Positions 27,707 to 36,484 of a DNA stretch of 64,000 nt are shown here, piece by piece. How positions within the stretch are numbered: the first letter of the stretch is position 1; the number at the start of each line of letters is the position of its first letter. The stretch lies in NCBI GenBank assembly GCA_964555705.1, contig CAZKTN010000001.1:1-64000 (forward strand), written 5' to 3'. Both the position numbers and the translations under genes were made by a program. The notes beneath the pieces were generated by a model that had not been told where the DNA came from, ran no database searches, and worked only from the letters and a program-made list of their open reading frames with translations. Source of the DNA: ZLKRG44 sp964555705 (GTDB taxonomy: Bacteria; Planctomycetota; Phycisphaerae; Phycisphaerales; SM1A02).

Positions 27707-30700
27707 ATGCGTCTATCGAAGCTCATTCTGAGCGGTTTCAAGAGCTTCGCGGACACCACGGAGTTCCCATTCGACGAGCCGATCATCGGCATCGTGGGCC
27801 CGAACGGCTGCGGCAAGAGCAACGTCGTCGATGCGATCCGCTGGGTGCTTGGCGAGCGCAGCGCGAAGAGCCTGCGCGGCAGCGCGATGGTGGATGTCAT
27901 CTTCGCGGGCAGCGCCGTGCGCAAGCCCATGGGATGCGCGACCGTCACGCTGGTCTTCGACAACCCGGTCCTTGAGGCGCCGCGGGCAGCCCTCGAGACG
28001 GAGCCGGGCGAGGAGCTGCCCAGCGTCGATGTGGGCGACGGCACGGGTGCGTCCGCTGAGGCTGCGGACCATGCGGGCGATGCGGCACCTTCGGCCGACG
28101 GCTCCGCGAGCGCCGCTGACGAGGAATTCGACCGTGTGGTGCACCGCGCGCAGGTCCGGCACCGTGCGCTGCCTGTGGACCAGGATGTGGTCGAGGTCAC
28201 GCGCCGGCTCTACATCGATGGCCGCAGCGAGTACCTCATCAACGGCCGCAAGGTGCGCCTGCGCGACATCAAGGAGCTGTTCATGGACACCGGCATCGGC
28301 ACCGATGCCTACTCCATCATCGAGCAGGGCAAGGTGGCGGCCCTGCTCGAGGCGAACCCTGCGCAGCGAAGGGCAATCCTCGAGGAGGCTGCCGGTGTCG
28401 CCAAGTTCCGCGCGCGCAAGGAGGAGGCATCGCGCAAGCTCGATGCTGCCGAGCGCAACCTTGTGCTTGTGCGTGAGCAGCTGTCTGGCGCCGAGAGGCG
28501 CCTGCGCATTGTCCGCGGCCAGGCCGAGAAGGCAACGCGCTTCCGCGAGCTCGACGCGCGCCGGCGCGAGCTTCGCTCTGCGCTGCTTCAGGACCAGTAC
28601 TTCGACGGACGCACGCGGCTCGAGTCGCTGACCGAGTCTGTGGCCGCGGCCGATGCCACCCGAAACGGCATGGCTGGCGAGGTCGAGCGCGCCGAGGACG
28701 CCAAGCGGATGGCTGAGGCTGCACGCGATGCGGTGATGCGACAGCAGCAGTCGTACGAGCGCGAGCGCCTCGAGGCCCACGCCGCGATGCAGCAGGCAGC
28801 CCAGCGCGCCGAGTACGGGGAATCGTCGCTCGACGACACCCGGCGGGCGCTCGAGCAGGATGCGTCCGCGATCGGATCGCTCGACCAGCGGATGGGCGAT
28901 CTCACCCGCCGCCTTGAGGCCTCGGTGACTGCGCAGCGTGATGCGGCCGTGCAGCTCCAGGCGGCGGAGTCGGCTCACGCCACCGCCGAGGAGGCGCGCG
29001 CCTCCCGGTCGGCAGAGGTGGCCGATGCGCGCGATGCCCTTGAGCATGCCCGCGAGGCGCAGCTGCAGGCTGACCGCGATCGCCAGCGCATCGCATCCCG
29101 GCTCCAGTCTGCGCTTGAGCGCGCGTCGGCGCACGGCGAGGAGGTTGGCCGTATCAGCGAGAGGATCGCCGCACGGGCGCAGGAGATGGATGCGCACCGT
29201 ACGGCGCGCGCGCAGGCGCAGCAGATGCACGCGCAGGCGGAGCAGGAAGCGCAGCGCGCCCACGAGGAGACCGTGCGCGAGCTCGAGGCCGCGGAGTCGC
29301 TCGGGGACCAGGCGAGCATCCTCGCCAAGCGCCTGGCTGCGCTTCGCGACGAGCGCCTGGGGCTGGAGAGCCGGCGGAGCATCCTCGCGGAGCTCGAGGA
29401 GGCCCGCGAGGGATTCGGGTCGGCAGTGCGTGCGGTGCTTGCGGCGCCCTCGCGGTTCCCTGGCGTGAAGGGCGCGCTCGGTGACATGGTCGAGGCCGAC
29501 CGGAGGTCTGCGGCTGCGGTGGAGATCGCGCTTGGGCCATGGCTCGAGTCGCTCGTCGTGGCCGAGCGCGACGGCATGGCGCCGACGCTCGCTGAGGCCC
29601 GGGAGATCGAGGGCCGCGCGACCTTCGTGCCGATGGTCCCGCTTGCCAACCCCGCACCTGAACGCAGGCGCGTGCGCGGCGCAAGCCGGCTGGCGGATTC
29701 GGTGCGCGTCGCGGCACCCGCGCGCTCGCTTGTCGATGCGCTGCTCGCGGACACGTGGGTGACGGAGACGCTCGACCGCGCACGCACGCTCGCGGAGGGA
29801 CCGCTGCGTGGAGCCCGCATCGTGACGTGGGCGGGCGACGTGGTTGACGCGACCGGAGCCGTCAGCATCGGCGCAGTGCGGCAGTCGTCCGGCGGCTACG
29901 GCGGCATCGTGGCCAGGCGCGCCGAGCTTGCAGAGCTTTCGCAGCGCAGCGGCGAGCTTGCGGCGGAGATCGGCTCGGTCGAGGACCAGCTTGGCCAGAT
30001 CGAGTCGCTCGGGGAGCAGGCCCGTGACCGGCACCGCGCGCTCGACAGCCGCCTGCAGGATGCGCGCCGCACGGCCGTGTCAGAGCAGTTCCAGGTGGAG
30101 CGCCTCGAGGGGCTCATCGCCCGCATCGAGCGCGAGCAGGCCAACGCGGAAAGCGAGCGCTCGGAGATCCAGCGCAGGCTCTCCGAGCTCGAGCGCGAGC
30201 GAGAGGCACTGGATGCGCAGCATCGCGCCGGCACCGAGGCCCTCGAGGCGGCCACGTCCGCGGCCGCGCGGGAGCAGGTGCGCATGGCCGATGCGCAGCG
30301 CGCCTTCGACGAGGTCCAGGAGGCGCTCGCCTCCGCCCGGCTCTCGCTCGGCGAGTGCTCTGCGCGCGAACAGGCCGCGAGGCGCGAGTGCTCGATGATC
30401 GAGGACTCGCTCGCGGAGGTGCGCAGGTCGCGCGCTGCCGCCGAGGACCAGCTCCGACGCCGGGAGACGCACATCGAGAGCCTCGAGGAGTCGATCGCGG
30501 CGTCGCGCTTGCAGCAGGCCGAGGCCAAGGCGCGGCACGACGAGTTTGCGGCTGCGCTCGCGGGAATCGCGCAGGATCTGGCGAATGCGGTCACCGCCAA
30601 CGAGGCAGCCAGCGAGTCCCTGCGCATGGTGCGCGACCGGGTCGGCGAGGCCGAGCGCGCATGGACCGAGGCCGAACTTGCGCGGCGCGAGGCTGAGCTT

Positions 30701-31555
30701 CGGCTCGAATCGCTCGTGACGACCGCACGGGACGAGCTCGAGCTTGACCTCCCGGGCGGGTGGGACGCGCACCTGGAGCGGCGCGCCGACGGCGCCTTCG
30801 ACTCGCTTGACCGCGACAGCGCATCACGCGAGGCGGATGCGCTGCGCGACGAGATCCGCTCGCTCGGCAACGTCAACCTCGACGCCATCGCGGAGCTCGA
30901 CGAGCTCGAGGCCAGGACCAAGGCGCTCACCGAGAGCCTCGCGGACATCGACTCCGCACGGGGCCACCTTGAGCAGCTCGTGGCGCGCCTCGACAGCGAG
31001 AGCCGGGTGCGCTTCGAGAGCACCTTCAATACGGTGCGCGAGAACTTCGGCGGCACCAACGGCATGTTCCGCCGGCTCTTCGGCGGAGGCAGCGCGGACA
31101 TGTTCCTGCTGCCCGACGAGGAGGGCAACGTGGACTGGCTCGCGTCGGGCATCGAGATCCGCGCGAAGCCCCCGGGCAAGGAGCCCCGCGTCATCAGCCA
31201 GCTCTCGGGCGGCGAGAAGTCGATGACGACCGTCGCGCTGCTGCTCGCGATCTTCAAGAGCAAGCCGGCGCCCTTCTGCATCCTTGACGAGGTCGACGCG
31301 GCCCTTGACGAGGCGAATACCGAGCGCTTCTGCGCCTCGCTCTCGGGCTTCCTCGACAGGAGCCACTTCATCGTCATCACCCACCACAAGCGGACGATGC
31401 AGGCATGCCACAGGCTGCATGGCGTCACGATGCCGCAGCGCGGCGTGTCCAAGCGCGTCTCGGTGCGGTTCGAGCAGGTCGGGTCCGACGGAAGGATCGC
31501 CCAGGAGGCGATCGATGCCGCCGCGGCCGAGGAGCCGGCCGCCGCCGCGGTGTAG
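27707..31555 (+). CDS. smc: Chromosome segregation protein SMC
   Basis: A 1282-aa condensin ATPase. The N-terminal head has GFKSFADTTEF and Walker A GPNGCGKSN (about residues 32-40). Two long coiled-coil arms flank a hinge around residues 570-720. The C-terminal head has the ABC signature QLSGGEKSM and Walker B FCILDEVDAALDE. About 65 acidic, low-complexity residues (about 87-153) are inserted in the N-terminal head between LVFDN and the VTRRLY strand, absent from the B. subtilis protein. A strong AGGAGG Shine-Dalgarno precedes ATG 27707. scpA and scpB are not in the window. Confidence 0.95.
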   Translation: MRLSKLILSGFKSFADTTEFPFDEPIIGIVGPNGCGKSNVVDAIRWVLGERSAKSLRGSAMVDVIFAGSAVRKPMGCATVTLVFDNPVLEAPRAALETEPGEELPSVDVGDGTGASAEAADHAGDAAPSADGSASAADEEFDRVVHRAQVRHRALPVDQDVVEVTRRLYIDGRSEYLINGRKVRLRDIKELFMDTGIGTDAYSIIEQGKVAALLEANPAQRRAILEEAAGVAKFRARKEEASRKLDAAERNLVLVREQLSGAERRLRIVRGQAEKATRFRELDARRRELRSALLQDQYFDGRTRLESLTESVAAADATRNGMAGEVERAEDAKRMAEAARDAVMRQQQSYERERLEAHAAMQQAAQRAEYGESSLDDTRRALEQDASAIGSLDQRMGDLTRRLEASVTAQRDAAVQLQAAESAHATAEEARASRSAEVADARDALEHAREAQLQADRDRQRIASRLQSALERASAHGEEVGRISERIAARAQEMDAHRTARAQAQQMHAQAEQEAQRAHEETVRELEAAESLGDQASILAKRLAALRDERLGLESRRSILAELEEAREGFGSAVRAVLAAPSRFPGVKGALGDMVEADRRSAAAVEIALGPWLESLVVAERDGMAPTLAEAREIEGRATFVPMVPLANPAPERRRVRGASRLADSVRVAAPARSLVDALLADTWVTETLDRARTLAEGPLRGARIVTWAGDVVDATGAVSIGAVRQSSGGYGGIVARRAELAELSQRSGELAAEIGSVEDQLGQIESLGEQARDRHRALDSRLQDARRTAVSEQFQVERLEGLIARIEREQANAESERSEIQRRLSELEREREALDAQHRAGTEALEAATSAAAREQVRMADAQRAFDEVQEALASARLSLGECSAREQAARRECSMIEDSLAEVRRSRAAAEDQLRRRETHIESLEESIAASRLQQAEAKARHDEFAAALAGIAQDLANAVTANEAASESLRMVRDRVGEAERAWTEAELARREAELRLESLVTTARDELELDLPGGWDAHLERRADGAFDSLDRDSASREADALRDEIRSLGNVNLDAIAELDELEARTKALTESLADIDSARGHLEQLVARLDSESRVRFESTFNTVRENFGGTNGMFRRLFGGGSADMFLLPDEEGNVDWLASGIEIRAKPPGKEPRVISQLSGGEKSMTTVALLLAIFKSKPAPFCILDEVDAALDEANTERFCASLSGFLDRSHFIVITHHKRTMQACHRLHGVTMPQRGVSKRVSVRFEQVGSDGRIAQEAIDAAAAEEPAAAAV

Positions 31556-31567
31556 GCTCGGCGCCCC

Positions 31568-32605
31568 ATGTCGATCCGCGAATTCATCAGGACCCACTAC
31601 CGCCACTTCAACGCCGCCACGGTGGTGGACGCGTCGGAGGCGTACGCCGCGCACATCTCCAAGGGCGGCTCCATGCTCGTGACGCTTGCCGGCGCGATGA
31701 GCACGGCGGAGCTCGGCATCTCGCTCGCAGAGATGATCAGGCGAGGCCTTGTGCACGCCATCTCGTGCACGGGAGCGAACCTCGAGGAGGACGTCTACAA
31801 CCTCGTCGCGCACTCCCACTACCAGCGCGTGCCAAACTGGCGCGAGCTCACTCCCGCGGACGAGAAGAAGCTGCTTGACCGGCACCTCAACCGGGTCACG
31901 GACACCTGCATCCCCGAGGAGCAGGCGATCCGCCGCATCGAGCGCGCGATCCTCGACGAGTGGACACGTGCGGACCGCGCCGGCGAGCGGATGCTCCCGC
32001 ACGAGTTCTTCTACCGCATCCTGCTCTCGGGCAAGCTGCGCAAGCACTACGAGATCGATCCGAAGAACAGCTGGCTCCTCGCCGCAGCCGAGCGCAACCT
32101 GCCCATGGTCGTGCCCGGATGGGAGGACTCGACCACCGGCAACATCTATGCGGCGCACTGCATCGCAGGCGACATCCGCAATGTCACCACGATGCGCAGC
32201 GGCGTCGAGTACATGATCGCCTTCGCCGACTGGTACACGCGGCAGAGCAAGTCAAGCTCGATCGGCTTCTTCCAGGTTGGCGGCGGCATCGCGGGCGACT
32301 TCCCCATCTGCGTGGTGCCCATGCTGCACCAGGACCTCGGACGCACGAAGGTGCCGCTGTGGGGCTACTTCTGCCAGATCAGCGACTCGACCACGTCGTT
32401 CGGCTCATACTCGGGCGCGACGCCCAACGAGAAGATCACCTGGGGCAAGCTCGGCGTGAAGACCCCCCGCTTCATCGTCGAGAGCGACGCCACGATCGTG
32501 GCGCCGCTGATGTTCCAGTACGTGATGGAGACCGTGCGCACTGCCCCGTCCCGCAAGGCAGCGGCACGCTCGCGTCCGCGGGCACGAGCGGCCGCGCGTG
32601 CATGA
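31568..32605 (+). CDS. Deoxyhypusine synthase-like protein (possibly homospermidine synthase)
   Basis: A 345-aa protein of the deoxyhypusine synthase family, with SCTGANLEEDVYN in the NAD-binding region, the FFQVGGGIAGDF block and KITWGKLG. K294 in WGK aligns with the active-site lysine of human DHS (K329 in SWGK), so the enzyme is predicted to transfer an aminobutyl group from spermidine. Bacteria lack eIF5A, and characterised bacterial members make homospermidine from putrescine, which is the more likely reaction here. The C-terminus has an extra Arg/Ala-rich tail. TAGGCT, containing the smc stop, lies 9 bp before the ATG. Confidence 0.8.
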   Translation: MSIREFIRTHYRHFNAATVVDASEAYAAHISKGGSMLVTLAGAMSTAELGISLAEMIRRGLVHAISCTGANLEEDVYNLVAHSHYQRVPNWRELTPADEKKLLDRHLNRVTDTCIPEEQAIRRIERAILDEWTRADRAGERMLPHEFFYRILLSGKLRKHYEIDPKNSWLLAAAERNLPMVVPGWEDSTTGNIYAAHCIAGDIRNVTTMRSGVEYMIAFADWYTRQSKSSSIGFFQVGGGIAGDFPICVVPMLHQDLGRTKVPLWGYFCQISDSTTSFGSYSGATPNEKITWGKLGVKTPRFIVESDATIVAPLMFQYVMETVRTAPSRKAAARSRPRARAAARA

Positions 32606-32612
32606 GCGCCTG

Positions 32613-33185
32613 ATGTTCAGGGTCGCGCTCATATCGACGGGCGGCACGATCGAGAAGACCTACGACGAGCTTGCGGGCATGCTCACCAACAGGCTGAGCG
32701 TGCTTGACGCGATACTTGCGTCGCTCGAGCTGCGCGGAGTGTCGATCGACCGAGTCTCGCTCATGAACAAGGACAGCCTCGAGATGACGCCGGCGGACCA
32801 CACGCTCATCGCCGACTGCGTGGAGCGCGAGCTGGATACGCATGACGGCGTCGTGGTCGTGCACGGCACTGACCGCCTTGCCGTCTCCGGCGACGCGATC
32901 CTCGCGCGCATTGCGGCGTCAGGAGTCCGCAAGCCTGTTGTGCTCACGGGCGCGATGCGCCCGTGGGAGCTCCGCCGGACGGATGCTGTGCAGAACCTCA
33001 CGGAGGCGCTGCTCGCGGTGCAGGTGATGCAGCCCGGCGTATACGTGGCAATGCACAACCGGGTGCTCGCGTTCCCCGGCGTGCGCAAGGATGCCGCGAG
33101 CGGCACCTTCGTGAAGGATGCCGTGCGCGGCGGACCGCCGCACGATGCGCACCCCGCGTCACGAGCGCCCACGGGAGCCCGGTAG
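32613..33185 (+). CDS. Single-domain asparaginase-family protein
   Basis: A 190-aa protein covering only the N-terminal domain of type I/II asparaginases. Both catalytic threonine motifs are present: ISTGGTIEK (Thr about residue 9-12) and VVVHGTDRL, with a later VVLTGAMRP. The roughly 140-residue C-terminal domain is missing, but the reading frame is intact, and single-domain members of the family exist in many bacteria, so this need not be a pseudogene. ATG 32613 begins 7 bp after the previous stop; GTG 32598 is an alternative. Substrate is unknown. Confidence 0.75.
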   Translation: MFRVALISTGGTIEKTYDELAGMLTNRLSVLDAILASLELRGVSIDRVSLMNKDSLEMTPADHTLIADCVERELDTHDGVVVVHGTDRLAVSGDAILARIAASGVRKPVVLTGAMRPWELRRTDAVQNLTEALLAVQVMQPGVYVAMHNRVLAFPGVRKDAASGTFVKDAVRGGPPHDAHPASRAPTGAR

Positions 33186-33193
33186 CGCACGCG

Positions 33194-34114
33194 ATGGACG
33201 CTGCATCCCCTGCACCGGGCACGCTTGCGGCGATCTGGATGGGTGCCACTGCCTGCACCGGGCTGCTTCTGGTGCTCTTCGGGGGACGGCTGCTACTGCT
33301 CATGGTCACCCTTGCGGGCGGTGCGGCGGGCTGGCTTGCGGGCGGCGCGCTCTGCAACTCGCTGGTTCCAGAGTGGCCGCCCGCGCTGTGCGCCGCCACA
33401 TGCGCGGTGCTCGGCGCGGGCCTTGCAGCGCTGTTCCTGAAGCCGACGATCGCAGTGATCATGGCGCTGGTGGGGGCGAGCGCCGGACTGCTTGTGGCCG
33501 GCGCACTGATCGAGCGCGGCATGGTGCCGACAGGACGCGCGCCATACGGATCGTCGCGCTCGGCTGCCGTGGAGCCGACGGCGGCACGCGGCGTCCGGGA
33601 TGCGCGCAGCAGCGCGCTCGCCGCCATCGAGCGGGCCCTGTCGGGGCAACCGGCGGGAGTGGCAACTGCGTCGCCTGCAACGGAGCCGGGCACGGCGACA
33701 CCACCATCCGCTGGCGCAAGCTCCTCGCCTGCGGACTCCGGTTCGCTTGTGACGCTCGCACGTGCGGGCATGCAGGTGTGGCGCGAGCTCGGTGCGGTGT
33801 GGGAGTCGGTGCCGCCGCAGGCGCGCACGCTGCTCGCCGCATCGGCAGGAGCCGGCGCTGCGGCAGGACTTGTCCTTGGGCTCCTCTTCTCGCGGTGGGC
33901 CATGTCTGGCGTGTCCGCACTTGTCGGTGCGGGCCTCCTGTGCGGAGCAGGATTGCCGCTTGCCGAGCGCATCTCCGGAGGCGCGGTGCGCGCGCCGGAG
34001 TCTCCCACCGGATGGCTGCTGCCGGTTGCCGCCATCGCGGTGTCCGGGTGGGCCTTCCAGGCCTGGCGCCGGAACGCTGCCGCTTCCGCTACGGCGGACG
34101 CACCGCCCGCATAG
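33194..34114 (+). CDS. Multi-pass membrane protein, unknown function
   Basis: A 306-aa, Ala/Gly-rich protein. Three to four hydrophobic helices occupy residues about 10-105. A polar, low-complexity Ser/Ala/Pro/Thr stretch (about 115-190) follows, then two or three more helices to the end. It has no recognised catalytic motif. ATG 33194 lies 8 bp after the asparaginase stop, and the lysA -10-like TAGGCT overlaps its own stop, so it is embedded in a same-strand run. Function cannot be assigned. Confidence 0.6.
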   Translation: MDAASPAPGTLAAIWMGATACTGLLLVLFGGRLLLLMVTLAGGAAGWLAGGALCNSLVPEWPPALCAATCAVLGAGLAALFLKPTIAVIMALVGASAGLLVAGALIERGMVPTGRAPYGSSRSAAVEPTAARGVRDARSSALAAIERALSGQPAGVATASPATEPGTATPPSAGASSSPADSGSLVTLARAGMQVWRELGAVWESVPPQARTLLAASAGAGAAAGLVLGLLFSRWAMSGVSALVGAGLLCGAGLPLAERISGGAVRAPESPTGWLLPVAAIAVSGWAFQAWRRNAAASATADAPPA

Positions 34115-34117
34115 GCT
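34112..34117 (+). promoter_or_regulatory. -10-like TAGGCT before lysA, overlapping a stop codon
   Basis: The TAG stop of the upstream gene (34112-34114) begins TAGGCT, 8 bp before ATG 34126. Confidence 0.25.
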
Positions 34118-34125
34118 CAGGGACG

Positions 34126-35484
34126 ATGGATCATTTCCGCTACTGCGACGGATCGCTGCACTGCGACGGAGTGCCCCTTGAGGGCATCGCGGCATCGGCT
34201 GGCACGCCGACGTACGTCTACTCGGCGGCGACATTGCGCGACCACCTGGCGCGCCTCGCTGACGCGTGGAGCCGCCTCAGCCCGCGCATCTGCTTCTCGG
34301 TGAAGAGCTGCCCCAACCTTGCGGTGCTCCGGACACTCGTCGATGCCGGTGCAGGCATGGATGTCGTGTCGGGCGGCGAGCTGGCGCGCGCGCGGCGCGC
34401 GGGATGCGCTGCGGACATGATCGTCTACGCCGGCGTGGGCAAGTCGGACCACGAGATCCGCCTCGCACTGAACGAGCGCATCGGCCTCTTCAACATCGAG
34501 AGCGAGCCTGAGCTCGACAACGTGCGGCGCCTGGCGGAGGAGGAGTCGCGCACGGCGCACTGCGCACTGCGCGTGAACCCCGATGTGGATCCGCACACCC
34601 ACCGACACACCACCACCGGCACGCGGGAAACCAAGTTCGGGGTGGACATCGAGCAGGCGCTCGGCATCTTCCGCAGGCACGGGCGCGGCCGCCACGCGGT
34701 GCTCGACGGGATCCACCTCCACATCGGGTCCCCCGTGTACAGCACCGAGCCGTACGTCGAGAGCGTGCGGCGTGCGCTGGCGCTCATCGACACGCTGGCC
34801 GCAGAGGGCATCCGCGTCCGCACGCTCGACCTTGGAGGCGGCTTCGGCGCCGACTACGAGACGGGGCAGAGCCCCGACGCGCGCCATTACGCCGCGGCGA
34901 TCGAGCCGATGCTCTCGCCACGCGTGCGCGACGGCCTGCAGCTCATCCTCGAGCCCGGACGGACGATCGCTGCGAACGCCGGCGTGCTCCTCACGCGCGT
35001 GCAGTACGTCAAGCGAGCCGGCGCGAAGACGTTCGTGATCTGCGATGCGGGCATGCACACGCTGCTTCGCCCCTCCCACTACGACGCCTTCCACTTCATG
35101 TGGCCCGTGCAACCGACGGAGGGACTCGTGCCGGCACGCCGCGCGAAGAGCATGGCGATGGATGGGCTCGAGCGGGTTGACGTGGTGGGGCCCCTCTGCG
35201 AGACCGGCGACTACCTCGCCCTTGACCGCGACCTGCCTCGCATGGAGCGGGGCGACCTGCTCGCGATCTTCACCGCCGGCGCCTACGGCATGAGCATGGC
35301 GAGCCGCTACAACAGCCACCCGCTGCCGGCCGAGGTGATGGTGGACGGCATGTCAGCGCGCATCGTGCGCCAGCGCGAGACGATGGACGACCTGCTTGCG
35401 CATGAGGACCCCGTAGGCGCACCGCTCGCCGCATCGAATGCGGCTGCGCACATCCCCGCTCACGCCGAGGCGGTGCGCCAGTGA
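34126..35484 (+). CDS. lysA: Diaminopimelate decarboxylase
   Basis: A 452-aa PLP-dependent fold-III decarboxylase that converts meso-diaminopimelate to lysine. The PLP lysine is K60 in CFSVKSCPN. The Gly-rich phosphate-binding region is LDLGGGFGADY, and the C-terminal GPLCETGD and GAYGMSMASRYN motifs, which come from the second subunit of the dimer site, are typical of LysA. The overall length is close to the family norm. The next gene overlaps its stop (GTGA). A carboxynorspermidine decarboxylase role is a weaker alternative given the polyamine-type enzyme upstream. Confidence 0.87.
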   Translation: MDHFRYCDGSLHCDGVPLEGIAASAGTPTYVYSAATLRDHLARLADAWSRLSPRICFSVKSCPNLAVLRTLVDAGAGMDVVSGGELARARRAGCAADMIVYAGVGKSDHEIRLALNERIGLFNIESEPELDNVRRLAEEESRTAHCALRVNPDVDPHTHRHTTTGTRETKFGVDIEQALGIFRRHGRGRHAVLDGIHLHIGSPVYSTEPYVESVRRALALIDTLAAEGIRVRTLDLGGGFGADYETGQSPDARHYAAAIEPMLSPRVRDGLQLILEPGRTIAANAGVLLTRVQYVKRAGAKTFVICDAGMHTLLRPSHYDAFHFMWPVQPTEGLVPARRAKSMAMDGLERVDVVGPLCETGDYLALDRDLPRMERGDLLAIFTAGAYGMSMASRYNSHPLPAEVMVDGMSARIVRQRETMDDLLAHEDPVGAPLAASNAAAHIPAHAEAVRQ

Positions 35485-35942
35485 TTGCGCGCGAGAGCGA
35501 CGGGGTGTGGATCACGATGCGCGAGACGATCGCGGCGCATCCGGAGGACGTGTTTGCGGCGCTCACCACAAGCGACGGGCTCACGCGCTGGTTCCCGGTG
35601 GCCGCGGAAGTGGACCTGCGCTCGGGAGGCTCGGTTGTGCTCGGGTGGGACCGCAAGTTCAAGCGCACGCTCACGATTGGCATCGACTCCTTCGATCCCG
35701 GCGGGAGCATCGTGTGGCGATGGCCCGGCCGCATCGGCGACCATGACGTGCATGCGGAGTGGTCTGTGACGCCATCGACCGAGGATGGGTCGGTTGTGGT
35801 GCTCCGCATGGGGCCCTTCGAGGAGGATCCCGAGTCGCTCATCGCGATGGCCGAGGATGCGGAAAGCTGGCGCTGGTACCTCTGCAACATGCGCACGGTG
35901 CTCGAGGCGCGCGTCGACATGCGCGCCGAGCGCCCGCTCTAG
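35481..35942 (+). CDS. SRPBCC-fold (AHSA1-like) protein
   Basis: A 153-aa protein with the START-like pattern of AHSA1/polyketide-cyclase relatives: an initial strand, the helix HPEDVFAALTTSDGLTRWF, long beta strands including GGSVVLGWDRKF, and a long C-terminal helix with AESWRWYLCNMRTVLEARVD. These proteins bind hydrophobic ligands or help Hsp90-type chaperones. GTG overlaps the lysA stop. Its TAG stop shares the CTAG sequence with the stop of pgpA on the other strand. Confidence 0.75.
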   Translation: MIARESDGVWITMRETIAAHPEDVFAALTTSDGLTRWFPVAAEVDLRSGGSVVLGWDRKFKRTLTIGIDSFDPGGSIVWRWPGRIGDHDVHAEWSVTPSTEDGSVVVLRMGPFEEDPESLIAMAEDAESWRWYLCNMRTVLEARVDMRAERPL

Positions 35943-36484
35943 AGCATCGACGCAGCCGCAATCGAGAGCACGATCAGCGGAGGCCAGCACCACAGCGCGG
36001 CGCCGAGGTCATCGAGCAGGATGCCCCATCCGCCCTTCCGTTCCTGAAGTCCGCGGATTGCGCCGGGCTTCCACACGTCAAACGCCCGGAAGAGCAGGAA
36101 ACCCGCGATGCTCGAGGCGATCACCGAGTGGAGCCCGGTCTCGGCACTGGGCCACAGCATCGGCCACGGCACCGCGAGCAGCGCGAGCGCCGCACCTGCC
36201 GTCTCGTCGGCGACGCACGACGATGGGTCCTTCGCGCAGAACCCACGCTCCGCATCGGCGCCGAAACGGATGCACGAGACGCATCCCACCAGCATCATGA
36301 GCGAGAGTGCGGCATACGCCGTCCACCACGGGGTGCCGCACCATGCGAGAAGCACCACCACGCCCGGAGCAGGCAGCGAACCCCAGGTGCCAGGTGCCGG
36401 CCGGAGAAGCCCGAGTCCGCAGCTCGTGATCGCGAGCATCGGCACCGTGGCCATGCCGGTGGCGCGCCTCGATCCAGCGCTCAT
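35939..36484 (-). CDS. pgpA: Phosphatidylglycerophosphatase A
   Basis: A 181-aa membrane phosphatase removing the terminal phosphate of phosphatidylglycerophosphate to give phosphatidylglycerol. The PgpA signature is complete: GTWGSLPAP near the N-terminus, ADETAG, FDVWKPGAIR and GGWGILLDDLGAA at the C-terminus, with hydrophobic helices between. ATG overlaps the stop of pgsA by 4 bp, so translation is probably coupled to the enzyme that makes its substrate. Confidence 0.85.
   Translation of the reverse strand: MSAGSRRATGMATVPMLAITSCGLGLLRPAPGTWGSLPAPGVVVLLAWCGTPWWTAYAALSLMMLVGCVSCIRFGADAERGFCAKDPSSCVADETAGAALALLAVPWPMLWPSAETGLHSVIASSIAGFLLFRAFDVWKPGAIRGLQERKGGWGILLDDLGAALWCWPPLIVLSIAAASML

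Noticed and set aside
32613..33185. Asparaginase-family gene as a truncated pseudogene
   Set aside because: The frame is intact, both threonine motifs are present, and single-domain family members are common; no remnant of the C-terminal domain is seen downstream.
34126..35484. lysA as carboxynorspermidine or ornithine decarboxylase
   Set aside because: The C-terminal GPLCETGD and GAYGMSMASRYN motifs fit diaminopimelate decarboxylase better, although the polyamine context leaves a small doubt.
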